Shown here piece by piece: positions 23,836-30,883 of a stretch of DNA of 57,769 bases. The notes under the pieces are model-generated. The model was not told the DNA's origin. It made no database searches and saw only the letters and a program-made list of their open reading frames with translations. A program made the translations under genes and the position numbers. Source of the DNA: Bacillota bacterium (GTDB lineage Bacteria > Bacillota > Limnochordia > DUMW01); NCBI GenBank assembly GCA_012839765.1, contig DUMW01000022.1:1-57769 (forward strand). Direction: 5' to 3'. Positions within the stretch are counted from its first letter, which is position 1, and the number at the start of each line of letters is the position of its first letter.

Positions 23836-24801
23836 GTGAGTGAAGTATTAAGTCAGAAGGAAATCGATGAACTAATTGGTCAGCTATCGGAAGGGACTGT
23901 GGCGGAACGGCTCCCCGATGTGGTGCCCTACAACTTCAAACAGCCCAACAAATTCTCCAAGGACTTGATTCGTAGTATCGAGCGGATCTTTGACCAATTG
24001 AGCAGGAGCCTGAGTAGCAGCCTGTCCATGCTGATCCGTACCCGGGTTACCTGCCGGGTGGTGTCAGTGGAGCAGTTGAGTAACGATGAGTTTCTGCGGT
24101 CCATTCCGAATCCCTGTATCGTGGCCGCCTTCGAAATCGATCCTTTGCCCGGTGTCGCGATGATGGAGATGGGTATTGACATCGGCCTGGTCCTGTTTGA
24201 TATCCTCTGTGGGGGACCAGGGGAAGCGGTGGATCAGCGCACTGAACCCACAGATATTCAGCTGCGGGTCCTGCGCTACCTGATCAATACGATTCTGCAG
24301 CGGGATTTCCCCAATGCGTGGCGGGACGTTGTGAATATGCAGCCGGCTCTGCAGAGTATTGAGACCAACAGTGAATATTTGCAGCTAAACGCACCGGAGG
24401 AAATGGGGATCTTAGCCTCCCTGGCAGTGCAGGCCGGTCACCATGAGGGGATCCTGAACTTTTTTATGGGTTATAGCAGTCTGGAGGGGATCATTCCCCG
24501 CCTGCAGCGGGGATACCGGGGAGAGACCCGCAGTGTTTCCTCCGTGGAAGCGAAGGATTTAGAATCAACGGAACTGGCCAACGTGCGGGTACCGGTGGAA
24601 TTGGAGTTAGGGCAGGCGCGCCTTACCTTGGCCGAAGTGAAGGCCTTGGAGAAGGGTGACGTCATTTTGCTGGGCGATCTTGATCAACCATCCCTTGTAC
24701 GCATTGCCGGCCTGCCCAAGTTCCTGGCGGTACCGGGAGTATATAAAAGGCGGCTGGCCGGTAAGATTATTGGCATATGGGAAGGGGAAACCGATGAATA
24801 G
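23836..24801 (+). CDS. fliM: Flagellar motor switch protein FliM
   Basis: FliM is the middle C-ring protein that binds phosphorylated CheY. The 321-residue product starts with MSEVLSQKEIDELIGQL, the CheY-binding EIDxL-type peptide. The CheC/X-like middle domain follows (EIDPLPGVAMMEMGIDIGLV), and a SPOA C-terminal domain (about residues 250-320, LELGQARLTLAEVKALEKGD). GTG 23836 starts 23 bases after flgJ; its distance from AAAGGGG fits a ribosome binding site. Confidence 0.95.
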   Translation: MSEVLSQKEIDELIGQLSEGTVAERLPDVVPYNFKQPNKFSKDLIRSIERIFDQLSRSLSSSLSMLIRTRVTCRVVSVEQLSNDEFLRSIPNPCIVAAFEIDPLPGVAMMEMGIDIGLVLFDILCGGPGEAVDQRTEPTDIQLRVLRYLINTILQRDFPNAWRDVVNMQPALQSIETNSEYLQLNAPEEMGILASLAVQAGHHEGILNFFMGYSSLEGIIPRLQRGYRGETRSVSSVEAKDLESTELANVRVPVELELGQARLTLAEVKALEKGDVILLGDLDQPSLVRIAGLPKFLAVPGVYKRRLAGKIIGIWEGETDE

Positions 24802-25729
24802 GTACGAAATAACGGACCAACACAGGGACATATTGGGAGAAATCGGGAATATTGCTATGGGATCTGCCGCCACGGCCCTGTCGCAGATCCTCCAGGAAGA
24901 AGTGTTGATCACCACCCCCGATGTGGAGCTGGTGAATCTCGCTGAGCTGGAGGAACAGTTTCCCATACCTTGTTTGGTCTGTGAGATCAATTACGTTGCG
25001 GGACTGACCGGTTCCAACATCTTGATCCTCAAGCAGGAGGATGCTCGACTGATTGCTTCCCTCATGATCGGCGAGGAGGTTTCCGAGGACTTGGAAAATG
25101 ACGAGCTGGCCCTCAGCGCCTTGGGGGAAGCGATGAACCAGATGATGGGCTCCGCTGCCACTGCCATGTCCCAGTTCTTTTCTACAAGGGTGGTGATCTC
25201 GCCCCCGGCGGTGCAGGTGAACATGGTGCGGGGCGGGAGTGGCTTCTTTGCAAACTTTAGCAGTGATCACAGCGTGGTGCGGATCCGGTTTGAGATGACC
25301 ATTGGTGATCTTTTGGCCAGTACCATGGTTATGGTGATTCCCATCGAGTCCGCCATGGCCATGACCGATGAATTGTTGGGGGGGTTAGGGGAGGAAGCTA
25401 GTCCGGAACCGCCACCCCAGAAACCAGAGGTTCCAGAACCCAAGCCGGTGGAGCCGGTGAGATTCTTTGCCGAAGAAGAGGAGCAGAAATCAGAAACCCA
25501 GTTCGACTTCCAGGTGTTAAAGGATACTACGCTGAATGTGAAGGTGGTCCTGGGGCGGACAGAGATGACCATGGCCCAGATTCTGGCCCTGAGTAAAGGT
25601 TCCATTGTGGAACTGGATCGCCTGGAGGGCGAACCCGCGGAGATCTTGATCAACGGTAAAAGGGTGGCCTGGGGCGAAGTGGTGGTGGCCGGCGAACAGT
25701 TGGGTGTGCGCATTACAGAATTTGTCTAA
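24794..25729 (+). CDS. fliY: Flagellar motor switch phosphatase FliY (CheC-FliN fusion)
   Basis: FliY combines a CheC-type CheY-P phosphatase with a FliN-type SPOA domain in the C-ring. The 311-residue product has two phosphatase motifs, DILGEIGNIAMGSAATALS (about residues 10-28) and LGEAMNQMMGSAATAMS (about 110-126), each keeping the E-x-x-N pair. A Pro/Glu-rich linker (about 200-228) and the C-terminal SPOA domain with LGRTEMTMAQILALSKGSIV follow. ATG 24794 overlaps the fliM stop by eight bases; the longer frame from 24656 lies inside fliM. It is the last gene of the operon. No CheY is encoded nearby. Confidence 0.95.
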   Translation: MNRYEITDQHRDILGEIGNIAMGSAATALSQILQEEVLITTPDVELVNLAELEEQFPIPCLVCEINYVAGLTGSNILILKQEDARLIASLMIGEEVSEDLENDELALSALGEAMNQMMGSAATAMSQFFSTRVVISPPAVQVNMVRGGSGFFANFSSDHSVVRIRFEMTIGDLLASTMVMVIPIESAMAMTDELLGGLGEEASPEPPPQKPEVPEPKPVEPVRFFAEEEEQKSETQFDFQVLKDTTLNVKVVLGRTEMTMAQILALSKGSIVELDRLEGEPAEILINGKRVAWGEVVVAGEQLGVRITEFV

Positions 25730-25737
25730 TATCCGAA

Positions 25738-25764
25738 TCAGGGCGCGCCTGCGCCCTGAATTTG
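25738..25764 (+). terminator. Terminator of the flagellar operon
   Basis: TCAGGGCGC (25738-25746) and GCGCCCTGA (25751-25759) form a perfect nine-base-pair stem with a four-base loop GCCT, followed by ATTT. It lies nine bases after the fliY stop. The U-tract is short, but the stem is very stable. Confidence 0.75.
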
Positions 25765-26010
25765 GCCCCTGTGTTGCTTCTTGTCTTCCTCTTGTTTTAC
25801 CTCCCTGCCACGCTACTGGGCATTGGACAAATCCTGTAAGTTTAATTGTATGTCTGAAGGGCAAAGGGTGGGGGAGAGTGGTACCCCGCGATGGAATGTG
25901 ATATACTAACGTTGTTATGCTGGTGGTAGCGGAAGTTGCCGGTGGTTTTTCCGTGTTCTTACAGGGTCCTTGGTTTACAGGGGACAAATAGGGCAAAGGG
26001 AGGCATTTTT
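25765..26010. other. Intergenic stretch with one extended -10 candidate
   Basis: I find no gene here. An extended -10 (TGATATACT, TATACT at 25912-25917) lies about 95 bases before the PII-like gene, without a recognisable -35 hexamer. It may drive that gene with a short 5' leader. No riboswitch pattern was recognised. Confidence 0.3.
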
Positions 26011-26361
26011 ATGCAAGTGCTTTTCATCACGCTTTCCCGAACTGATGTGTTGCACGATATCCTAAGCGATTTCGTGGAGGCCGGCATCAAGGGTGCGACG
26101 GTCTTTAACACCCACGGCTTAAGTGAGCTGATCCCTGAGCGATTGCCTCTGTTCGGAAGACTAAGCCACCTCACCGCCGGAGCGCCAAAGGAACATCGGA
26201 CGATCATGACGGTGATCGAGGAACAGCAAGTAGAAGAAGCCATCCGGATCGTGGAAAACTACGTCGGGGACCTGGATGAACCGGACACCGCGGTGGCCTT
26301 CACCGTGCCTGTACTTTTCGCGAAGGGGCTGAGCGGTCACGAATGGCACGAGCAGGAATAG
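26011..26361 (+). CDS. PII-like (GlnB-superfamily) small regulatory protein
   Basis: A 116-residue protein that starts with a ferredoxin-like beta-alpha-beta pattern (MQVLFITLSRTDVLHDILSD) typical of PII-like proteins. GIKGATVFNTHGLSEL follows, a variable T-loop-like stretch, then IMTVIEEQQVEEAIRIVEN. Such trimers bind small molecules and control transporters or enzymes. The classical GlnB T-loop tyrosine signature is not seen, so it is not a standard nitrogen PII. GGGAGG lies seven bases before ATG 26011. The neighbouring antiporter is a possible partner, but that is inference. Confidence 0.65.
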   Translation: MQVLFITLSRTDVLHDILSDFVEAGIKGATVFNTHGLSELIPERLPLFGRLSHLTAGAPKEHRTIMTVIEEQQVEEAIRIVENYVGDLDEPDTAVAFTVPVLFAKGLSGHEWHEQE

Positions 26362-26436
26362 GAGAGTAGGTCTACTTTCCCCCAAAGCTTACGACAGGTA
26401 TGGTGTCCAGTGGTGGGATTCTCTCTCCTGTGCCGA

Positions 26437-26711
26437 CTATGTCCCGACAGAACGATTTTTCCGCCGCTGTTTTATACTCCCCAATAAAAAGAACGGCCTG
26501 GATAGACATCTGAGCTGTGCTTGTCCAGCGGAAGTTCGCGGGCCGTAGCCGACTAGTGAATTTGCCAATCCTGGTTTCAGGTTGCCAGGTTCATCGTCAA
26601 TGGAAACAACCCATGCTTCCTTTCCATTCCTAGCATCAACCTGATAGACACTTCTTAGGGTTACTACGCCTGTATATTTGTATAAATATACATGTGTGTT
26701 TATCTATGTCT
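26437..26711 (-). pseudogene. Decayed fragment with a PQQ-type beta-propeller repeat
   Basis: The 417-base gap between the PII-like gene and the antiporter holds an open minus-strand frame without a start codon. It reads TGVVTLRSVYQVDARNGKEA, then WVVSIDD, before becoming unpatterned and ending at a stop at 26437. The blade motif (V-x-x-VDARNGKEAW-x) is the hallmark of PQQ-like or BamB-like propellers. No intact gene surrounds it, so I call it a relic. It could be a chance match. Confidence 0.35.
26671..26692. promoter_or_regulatory. AT-rich dyad upstream of the antiporter gene
   Basis: TGTATATTT (26671-26679) and AAATATACA (26684-26692) form a perfect nine-base inverted repeat with a four-base spacer, 86 bases before the antiporter start. 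The surroundings are AT-rich (TATAAATATACATG), as in a promoter. It could be an operator for the antiporter. Confidence 0.35.
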
Positions 26712-26778
26712 TGGTGTGTGTCAGACGAAGCCGATTACTATGTCTGAAATCATATAGAAAGATGGAGTTGAGGTCTTG

Positions 26779-27966
26779 ATGTTGGCAGCTGCAGGTGTAT
26801 TGATGATCTTGGCCCTCTTTGGGGGTAAATTGGTCAACAGGGTCCATCTACCCAGCATCACCGGTTGGGTTATTGTCGGACTGTTGCTGGGTCCTTCGTG
26901 TCTGCGGGTGCTCACCCCTGAAATTACGGAGCTGCTCCAGCCCATTGAGGGGCTGGCCCTGGCGGTAATTGCCCTGGCCATTGGCGGCGAGTTGACGGTG
27001 CGCTCTCTAAAGAAGCTGGGCAATGCGATCATTACCATCACTTGGGTGCAGATGCTGGTCACCTTTGGGTTAGTCACCTTGGGCACGTACCTGGCCTGTG
27101 GTTCCTGGGCCCTGGCCGCATTACTGGGGGCTATGTCTGCGGCCACGGCACCCGCGGCCACCGTAGCGGTGATCCATGAGTTGAAGGCCAAGGGGCCCTT
27201 TACTAGGACTTTGCTGGCGGTGGTGGCCCTGGATGACGCCTTCACCATTGTCCTTTTTGGTATAGTCATGAGCTTTGTGGAGACCGCCTTGGGCGGTTCT
27301 GCTTTGAACGTTAGTTCTCTGGCCGCTCCCTTCTTGGAGATTCTCCTGTCCACTTTGCTTGGTGTGGGCGCGGGTCTGTTGGGGGTGGTGGTTCTGGACC
27401 GACTGCAGCACCGGACCGAAGTGTTGCCCTTTGTGCTGGGCCTTGCCCTGTTGGTGGGGGGAGTGGCGGAACTTTTCGGCTTGTCTTTGCTGCTGGCGGC
27501 TATGGTGGCGGGCTCGGTCATCGCCAATCTCGGCAAAAGACCCCGGGTCATGTTTGAAGCCTTGGAGTCGGTGGAACAACCCATCTACATCCTCTTTTTC
27601 TCCCTGGCGGGGGCTAAACTCCAGCTCGGTGCCTTGGGTGCAGTGGGCCTGCTTGGGATCAGTTATGTTCTGGCCCGCAGCTTCGGGAAAATACTGGGTA
27701 ATTACCTGGGAGCCTGGCTTGCCAAATCCCCCGAGGCGGTGCGCAAGTACTTGGGATATGCTATGCTGCCCCAGGCCGGTGTGGCTATTGGTTTGGCTAT
27801 TGTGGCCTTCGAACGGCTGCCTCAGTATGCTGATGTGATCATGACCACCACCTTGGCGGCAGTATTCATTTATGAGCTCATTGGTCCCCTAGCGGCCAAG
27901 TATGCCTTGGTTAAGGCCGGAGAGGTGCCTCAACGGGCAGAACCGGAGGTTACTTCCACCCCATAG
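26779..27966 (+). CDS. CPA2-family cation:proton antiporter (KefB-like membrane domain)
   Basis: A 395-residue integral membrane protein with about 11-12 hydrophobic segments and the Na+/H+ exchanger fold. Motifs include LPSITGWVIVGLLLGPSCLR (about residues 24-43), ALLGAMSAATAPAATVAVIH with the inverted-repeat proline/Thr pattern, and VVALDDAFTIVLFGIVMSFV with the ion-binding Asp pair. There is no cytosolic TrkA-N/RCK domain, so it is not a full KefB. It may exchange K+ or Na+ for protons. Start ATG 26779 (TTG 26776 is adjacent) has GAGG upstream. Confidence 0.87.
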   Translation: MLAAAGVLMILALFGGKLVNRVHLPSITGWVIVGLLLGPSCLRVLTPEITELLQPIEGLALAVIALAIGGELTVRSLKKLGNAIITITWVQMLVTFGLVTLGTYLACGSWALAALLGAMSAATAPAATVAVIHELKAKGPFTRTLLAVVALDDAFTIVLFGIVMSFVETALGGSALNVSSLAAPFLEILLSTLLGVGAGLLGVVVLDRLQHRTEVLPFVLGLALLVGGVAELFGLSLLLAAMVAGSVIANLGKRPRVMFEALESVEQPIYILFFSLAGAKLQLGALGAVGLLGISYVLARSFGKILGNYLGAWLAKSPEAVRKYLGYAMLPQAGVAIGLAIVAFERLPQYADVIMTTTLAAVFIYELIGPLAAKYALVKAGEVPQRAEPEVTSTP

Positions 27967-27998
27967 AAGGATTTCTCCTCCCGCTTTTTGTAAACGGC

Positions 27999-28007
27999 GC
28001 ATATAGT
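27999..28007 (+). promoter_or_regulatory. GCATATAGT motif, possible sporulation -10 (amidase)
   Basis: GCATATAGT lies 34 bases before the amidase start. The same nine bases occur 37 bases before the SPOCS-LysM gene. CATA-x-x-x-T resembles the -10 of mother-cell sigma factors E/K, but no convincing -35 element was found. Confidence 0.3.
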
Positions 28008-28041
28008 GATATGAGAGCCGTTTGACGCTAGGAGGTAACCT

Positions 28042-28740
28042 ATGGGAGGAGAGCGCAACCTTGTGATTGTAAATGGCTATTGGCTGCCCGAATCCGGAGT
28101 GGAACTGATTGATAACAACGTGTATGTGGAGATTGGGCTGTTGGCTGCAAGCCTCGGTATCAACTACCAAAAAGAAGAGAAAGGATACATCCTCAGCCGC
28201 ATCGAGCCGGCCCTGTTCGGTAGAATAATCGCTATTGATCCTGCCCACGGCGGAGCGGACTACGGAGTGGTGGGACCCAATGGGGTGCTGGAGAAGGATG
28301 TGAATCTGGATGTGGCCCTGCGCCTGTCCATCATGTTGGAGTTGGCCGGGGGGACCGTAGTCCTCACCCGCAAGACCGATTCCGCGGTGACACCGGAGGC
28401 CCGACAATCCACGCTCCTGGAGGCAGGGGTGGAGTGTTTGATCATCATCCATCAAAGTGATGCCCCGGGCATCCGGGGGTACCACCGGGGGGATCTGGAA
28501 TCCCACCGCTTTGCCTCCGCCATGCATCAAGAGCTTGTTTCTGACCTTCAGCTTAGGGATCTGGGGCTTCATGTAGCCACCATGGACCTTCTGCACCTGA
28601 TCCCAGTACCCGGGGCCATTGTGGAAACCATGTCCTTAGCCGATGCCTCCACAGAGAAGATGACCACTTGCATCCGAAAGCGACAGCAGGCAGCCGCAGC
28701 CCTCTACCGGGGCATCCGTGCTTTCTTCGAAGGGATCTAG
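28042..28740 (+). CDS. N-acetylmuramoyl-L-alanine amidase (Amidase_3)
   Basis: A 232-residue zinc amidase that cleaves between MurNAc and the peptide stem. The catalytic domain starts with IIAIDPAHGGADYGVVGPNG and keeps all four key positions: His69 (DPAHGG), Glu84 (LEKDVNLDVALRL), His137 (IIIHQSD) and Glu195 (GAIVETM). The first 55 residues form a small N-terminal region that is not a classical signal peptide. The missing export signal suggests mother-cell or spore-lytic action, as with CwlC. AGGAGG lies before ATG 28042. Confidence 0.88.
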   Translation: MGGERNLVIVNGYWLPESGVELIDNNVYVEIGLLAASLGINYQKEEKGYILSRIEPALFGRIIAIDPAHGGADYGVVGPNGVLEKDVNLDVALRLSIMLELAGGTVVLTRKTDSAVTPEARQSTLLEAGVECLIIIHQSDAPGIRGYHRGDLESHRFASAMHQELVSDLQLRDLGLHVATMDLLHLIPVPGAIVETMSLADASTEKMTTCIRKRQQAAAALYRGIRAFFEGI

Positions 28741-29044
28741 TCTGTTTCCCTCCTGTCCCTTGCCGTTAGCTCCTACGGTGGAGGAATGGGAGGGAGACCC
28801 TCGGGCCCGGGGTTTACACAATCACTGGTAAAGGGTCATAAACGGGGACAAGCCCTGGTTTTCCTGTGACCTCCCATTTGGAAAAAGCCATTTTTCCCCT
28901 TTGGCAAGTGGAACAGTGGTTCTTCTGTGTGAAATTCTTCGGTACTTACGGGGATAGAGCGGCACAATCGTAAGGTTTTTCAATAATAATTGGGCACTTG
29001 CTTCTTGACAGTCTGCTTGTCTATGTGATACATTATCTAGTTTA
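28741..29044. other. Intergenic region before veg
   Basis: No gene is seen in this 300-base stretch. The only structure is an AT-rich hairpin GGAAAAA (28880-28886) / TTTTTCC (28891-28897), a poor terminator candidate. The upstream veg promoter is at its right end. Confidence 0.4.
29005..29034 (+). promoter_or_regulatory. Upstream (P1) promoter of veg
   Basis: TTGACA (29005-29010) with an 18-base spacer to TACATT (29029-29034), which also has an extended TG. It is a vegetative sigma-A promoter candidate, the first of two in tandem. Confidence 0.55.
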
Positions 29045-29073
29045 TTGACATGGGGCACCACCTGTGGTATCAT
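29045..29073 (+). promoter_or_regulatory. Main (P2) promoter of veg
   Basis: TTGACA (29045-29050), 17-base spacer and TATCAT (29068-29073), about 33 bases before the veg start. This is a near-consensus sigma-A promoter. The veg promoter of Bacillus subtilis is a known very strong vegetative promoter, and this arrangement fits. Confidence 0.75.
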
Positions 29074-29105
29074 ATAGGGGACTACGTGGAGAAGAAGGTG
29101 ATCAA

Positions 29106-29366
29106 GTGACAGCAAAGGTTAACTCTCTTCAGGCAATTCGCCATGATTTGCAGAACTACGTAGGAAAGCCCATTCGATTGAGAGCTAACCGGGGACGTAA
29201 AAAGATCCTGGAAGCGGAAGGTATTCTGGAGAAGACTTATCCTAATCTGTTTGTGATTCGCTTGGAAGATGGCAGTCCTGTGCAACGGATGTCCTACACC
29301 TATGCCGATGTTCTCACGGAGACCGTAGAGCTTAAGTACCTCGATCGGAGAATTGGCGTCAGCTGA
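29106..29366 (+). CDS. veg: Veg protein (biofilm formation stimulator)
   Basis: An 86-residue small basic protein matching the Veg family: PIRLRANRGRKKILEAEGIL (about residues 20-39), YPNLFVIRLEDG and MSYTYADVLTETVELKY. Veg has an Sm-like beta fold and in Bacillus stimulates biofilm gene expression and affects germination. GTG 29106 has AAGGTGA upstream. An earlier in-frame codon at 29064 lies between the promoter elements and cannot be used by that transcript. Confidence 0.92.
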   Translation: MTAKVNSLQAIRHDLQNYVGKPIRLRANRGRKKILEAEGILEKTYPNLFVIRLEDGSPVQRMSYTYADVLTETVELKYLDRRIGVS

Positions 29367-29544
29367 TTCTTGGCCGTTCTTAGTGTTTTCCTCCTCTTGT
29401 TGTGCCCTGGGGTGAAGTTTGCCCCGCAGGGGCGTGGGCTAGCGTGCCCGTGTTTTCATGACCGTGTTTCCCAAATCCAACAAGCATTCTTAGCGGAGTC
29501 GGTGAATATATACAGACATAGACCAACCTTTTGGGGAGATGGCT

Positions 29545-30768
29545 ATGTCTTGGATACAGAGAGAGCCCGGCCGGCGCATCCTGAAAGAGGGGATGCGGGG
29601 GACCGATGTGGTTTGGCTCCAGGAGCAGCTGATCCAATGGGGTTATGCCCTTAATGGGGTCGATGGACATTATGGTCCCTTGACCGCTGGAGCTGTGAAG
29701 GAACTCCAACGGGATTTTAAACTCAGGGCCGATGGGATCGCTGGGCCCATGGTGTTCTCCCTGTTAAAATCACCACCTCCCTTTCATATCCATACTATTA
29801 CCCAGGATGTGACCTTAGGCAGTATCGCGCGGCAATGGGGAATCGGGATCGTCGGGCTGAAGGAGACTAATCGCCGCGTGACCCGCGCCGGCCTTTACCG
29901 AGGCCGTAGGCTGATTATCCCTTGCCGCCATATACTGACCTATGGGGATCCCGTTGGGCCTCGTCTGCTCAGCCGACTGACGGAAAACGCCCCGCAGATT
30001 ACGGGTTTGCTTCTGCCGGTTTCCTCTGGTGAAAAACCGAAGGAAGAACTCTTGCGCCTTGCCCTAGACCAGGATCTTGGGGTCTATCTGCAACTTTGCA
30101 TCGATGAGCAGTTTCCTCTTTTTGTGCGGTGGCGACGGCGCAAGGAGCTTCTGCAGGAGATCTCCCGGCTTTGTCATCGGACGATGGCTAGGGCCGTGTT
30201 AGTTGATTCCTTGTCCAACCCCAGGTTCTTTATCCTTTCCTTCCTAGGCCGCCTACGGCAGGTCCTGAACGAAAGACAACGTCAACTGATGGTTACATAC
30301 ACCCACCGCCGGAAAGGGCCGGTGTTTACGGGTTTAGCCCAGGGTGATTGGGTGGTACTCCAGCTTCCCCAGGAGGGATCCGCCCCTGGGCTGCCCCCCT
30401 GGTCCCTTTTGCGGGCAGGGATCCTGCGTCTTCGCCAACTGGTGCCTCCCTGGCGCATCCTCCTTAGCTTGCCCCTTTGCGGTTGGCGATACGACCCCGA
30501 CACACAAAGGACAGAACCCATCAGCCACTGGGAAGGTTTGGAGCTGCTACGCAAGGCCCGCAGCAAGCCCGGCTTTTCCGAGGAGTTCAAGGCCATGGAG
30601 TTTTCCTATGGCGCGGTCCAAGTGTGGCTGCCCACCGACTCTACCCTGGCCCACTGGCTGTGGCTGGTGAACCGGTATAATCTCGGAGGTGTTGTCCTTA
30701 CGGGTGTGGGACTGGAGGATGGTCGCCTGTGGCGGAATTTTAAACAGCATTTCTTAATTCATAAATGA
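29545..30768 (+). CDS. Spore-wall protein: PG-binding, LysM and GH18-like domains
   Basis: A 407-residue protein. A PG_binding_1 domain comes first (about residues 10-70, LQEQLIQWGYALNGVDGHYG). A LysM-like module follows (about 75-125, DVTLGSIARQWGIGIVGLKE), then a C-terminal domain laid out like the GH18 family of YaaH/SleL cortex enzymes. The GH18 catalytic D-x-x-D-x-D-x-E segment is replaced: the aligned stretch reads AVLVDSLSNPRF and has no Glu. The domain is therefore probably non-catalytic. No signal peptide is seen, common for forespore/mother-cell proteins. ATG 29545 has GGGGAG six bases upstream; ATG 29539 touches that site. Confidence 0.75.
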   Translation: MSWIQREPGRRILKEGMRGTDVVWLQEQLIQWGYALNGVDGHYGPLTAGAVKELQRDFKLRADGIAGPMVFSLLKSPPPFHIHTITQDVTLGSIARQWGIGIVGLKETNRRVTRAGLYRGRRLIIPCRHILTYGDPVGPRLLSRLTENAPQITGLLLPVSSGEKPKEELLRLALDQDLGVYLQLCIDEQFPLFVRWRRRKELLQEISRLCHRTMARAVLVDSLSNPRFFILSFLGRLRQVLNERQRQLMVTYTHRRKGPVFTGLAQGDWVVLQLPQEGSAPGLPPWSLLRAGILRLRQLVPPWRILLSLPLCGWRYDPDTQRTEPISHWEGLELLRKARSKPGFSEEFKAMEFSYGAVQVWLPTDSTLAHWLWLVNRYNLGGVVLTGVGLEDGRLWRNFKQHFLIHK

Positions 30769-30837
30769 CCCCGCGGACAAATATATTTAAGTATCCAACC
30801 CCGGAGCGATTCCGTGGCAAGTTTGGGTTGCAACGTG

Positions 30838-30846
30838 CATATAGTT
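30838..30846 (+). promoter_or_regulatory. GCATATAGT motif, possible sporulation -10 (SPOCS-LysM gene)
   Basis: Second copy of the nine-base motif seen upstream of the amidase, 37 bases before the start codon of the coat-type protein. Proposed as a mother-cell sigma -10 element; the -35 is not clear. Confidence 0.3.
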
Positions 30847-30883
30847 AACTGAATGGTCAAGCTTCGACAGGGAGGGGAATGCC

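Noticed and set aside
25765-26010. Possible riboswitch upstream of the PII-like gene
   Set aside because: The leader has no recognisable aptamer core; only a -10 element is visible.
29370-29654. 94-codon frame overlapping the start of the spore-wall gene
   Set aside because: Overlaps a domain-supported gene in another frame and has no ribosome binding site of its own.
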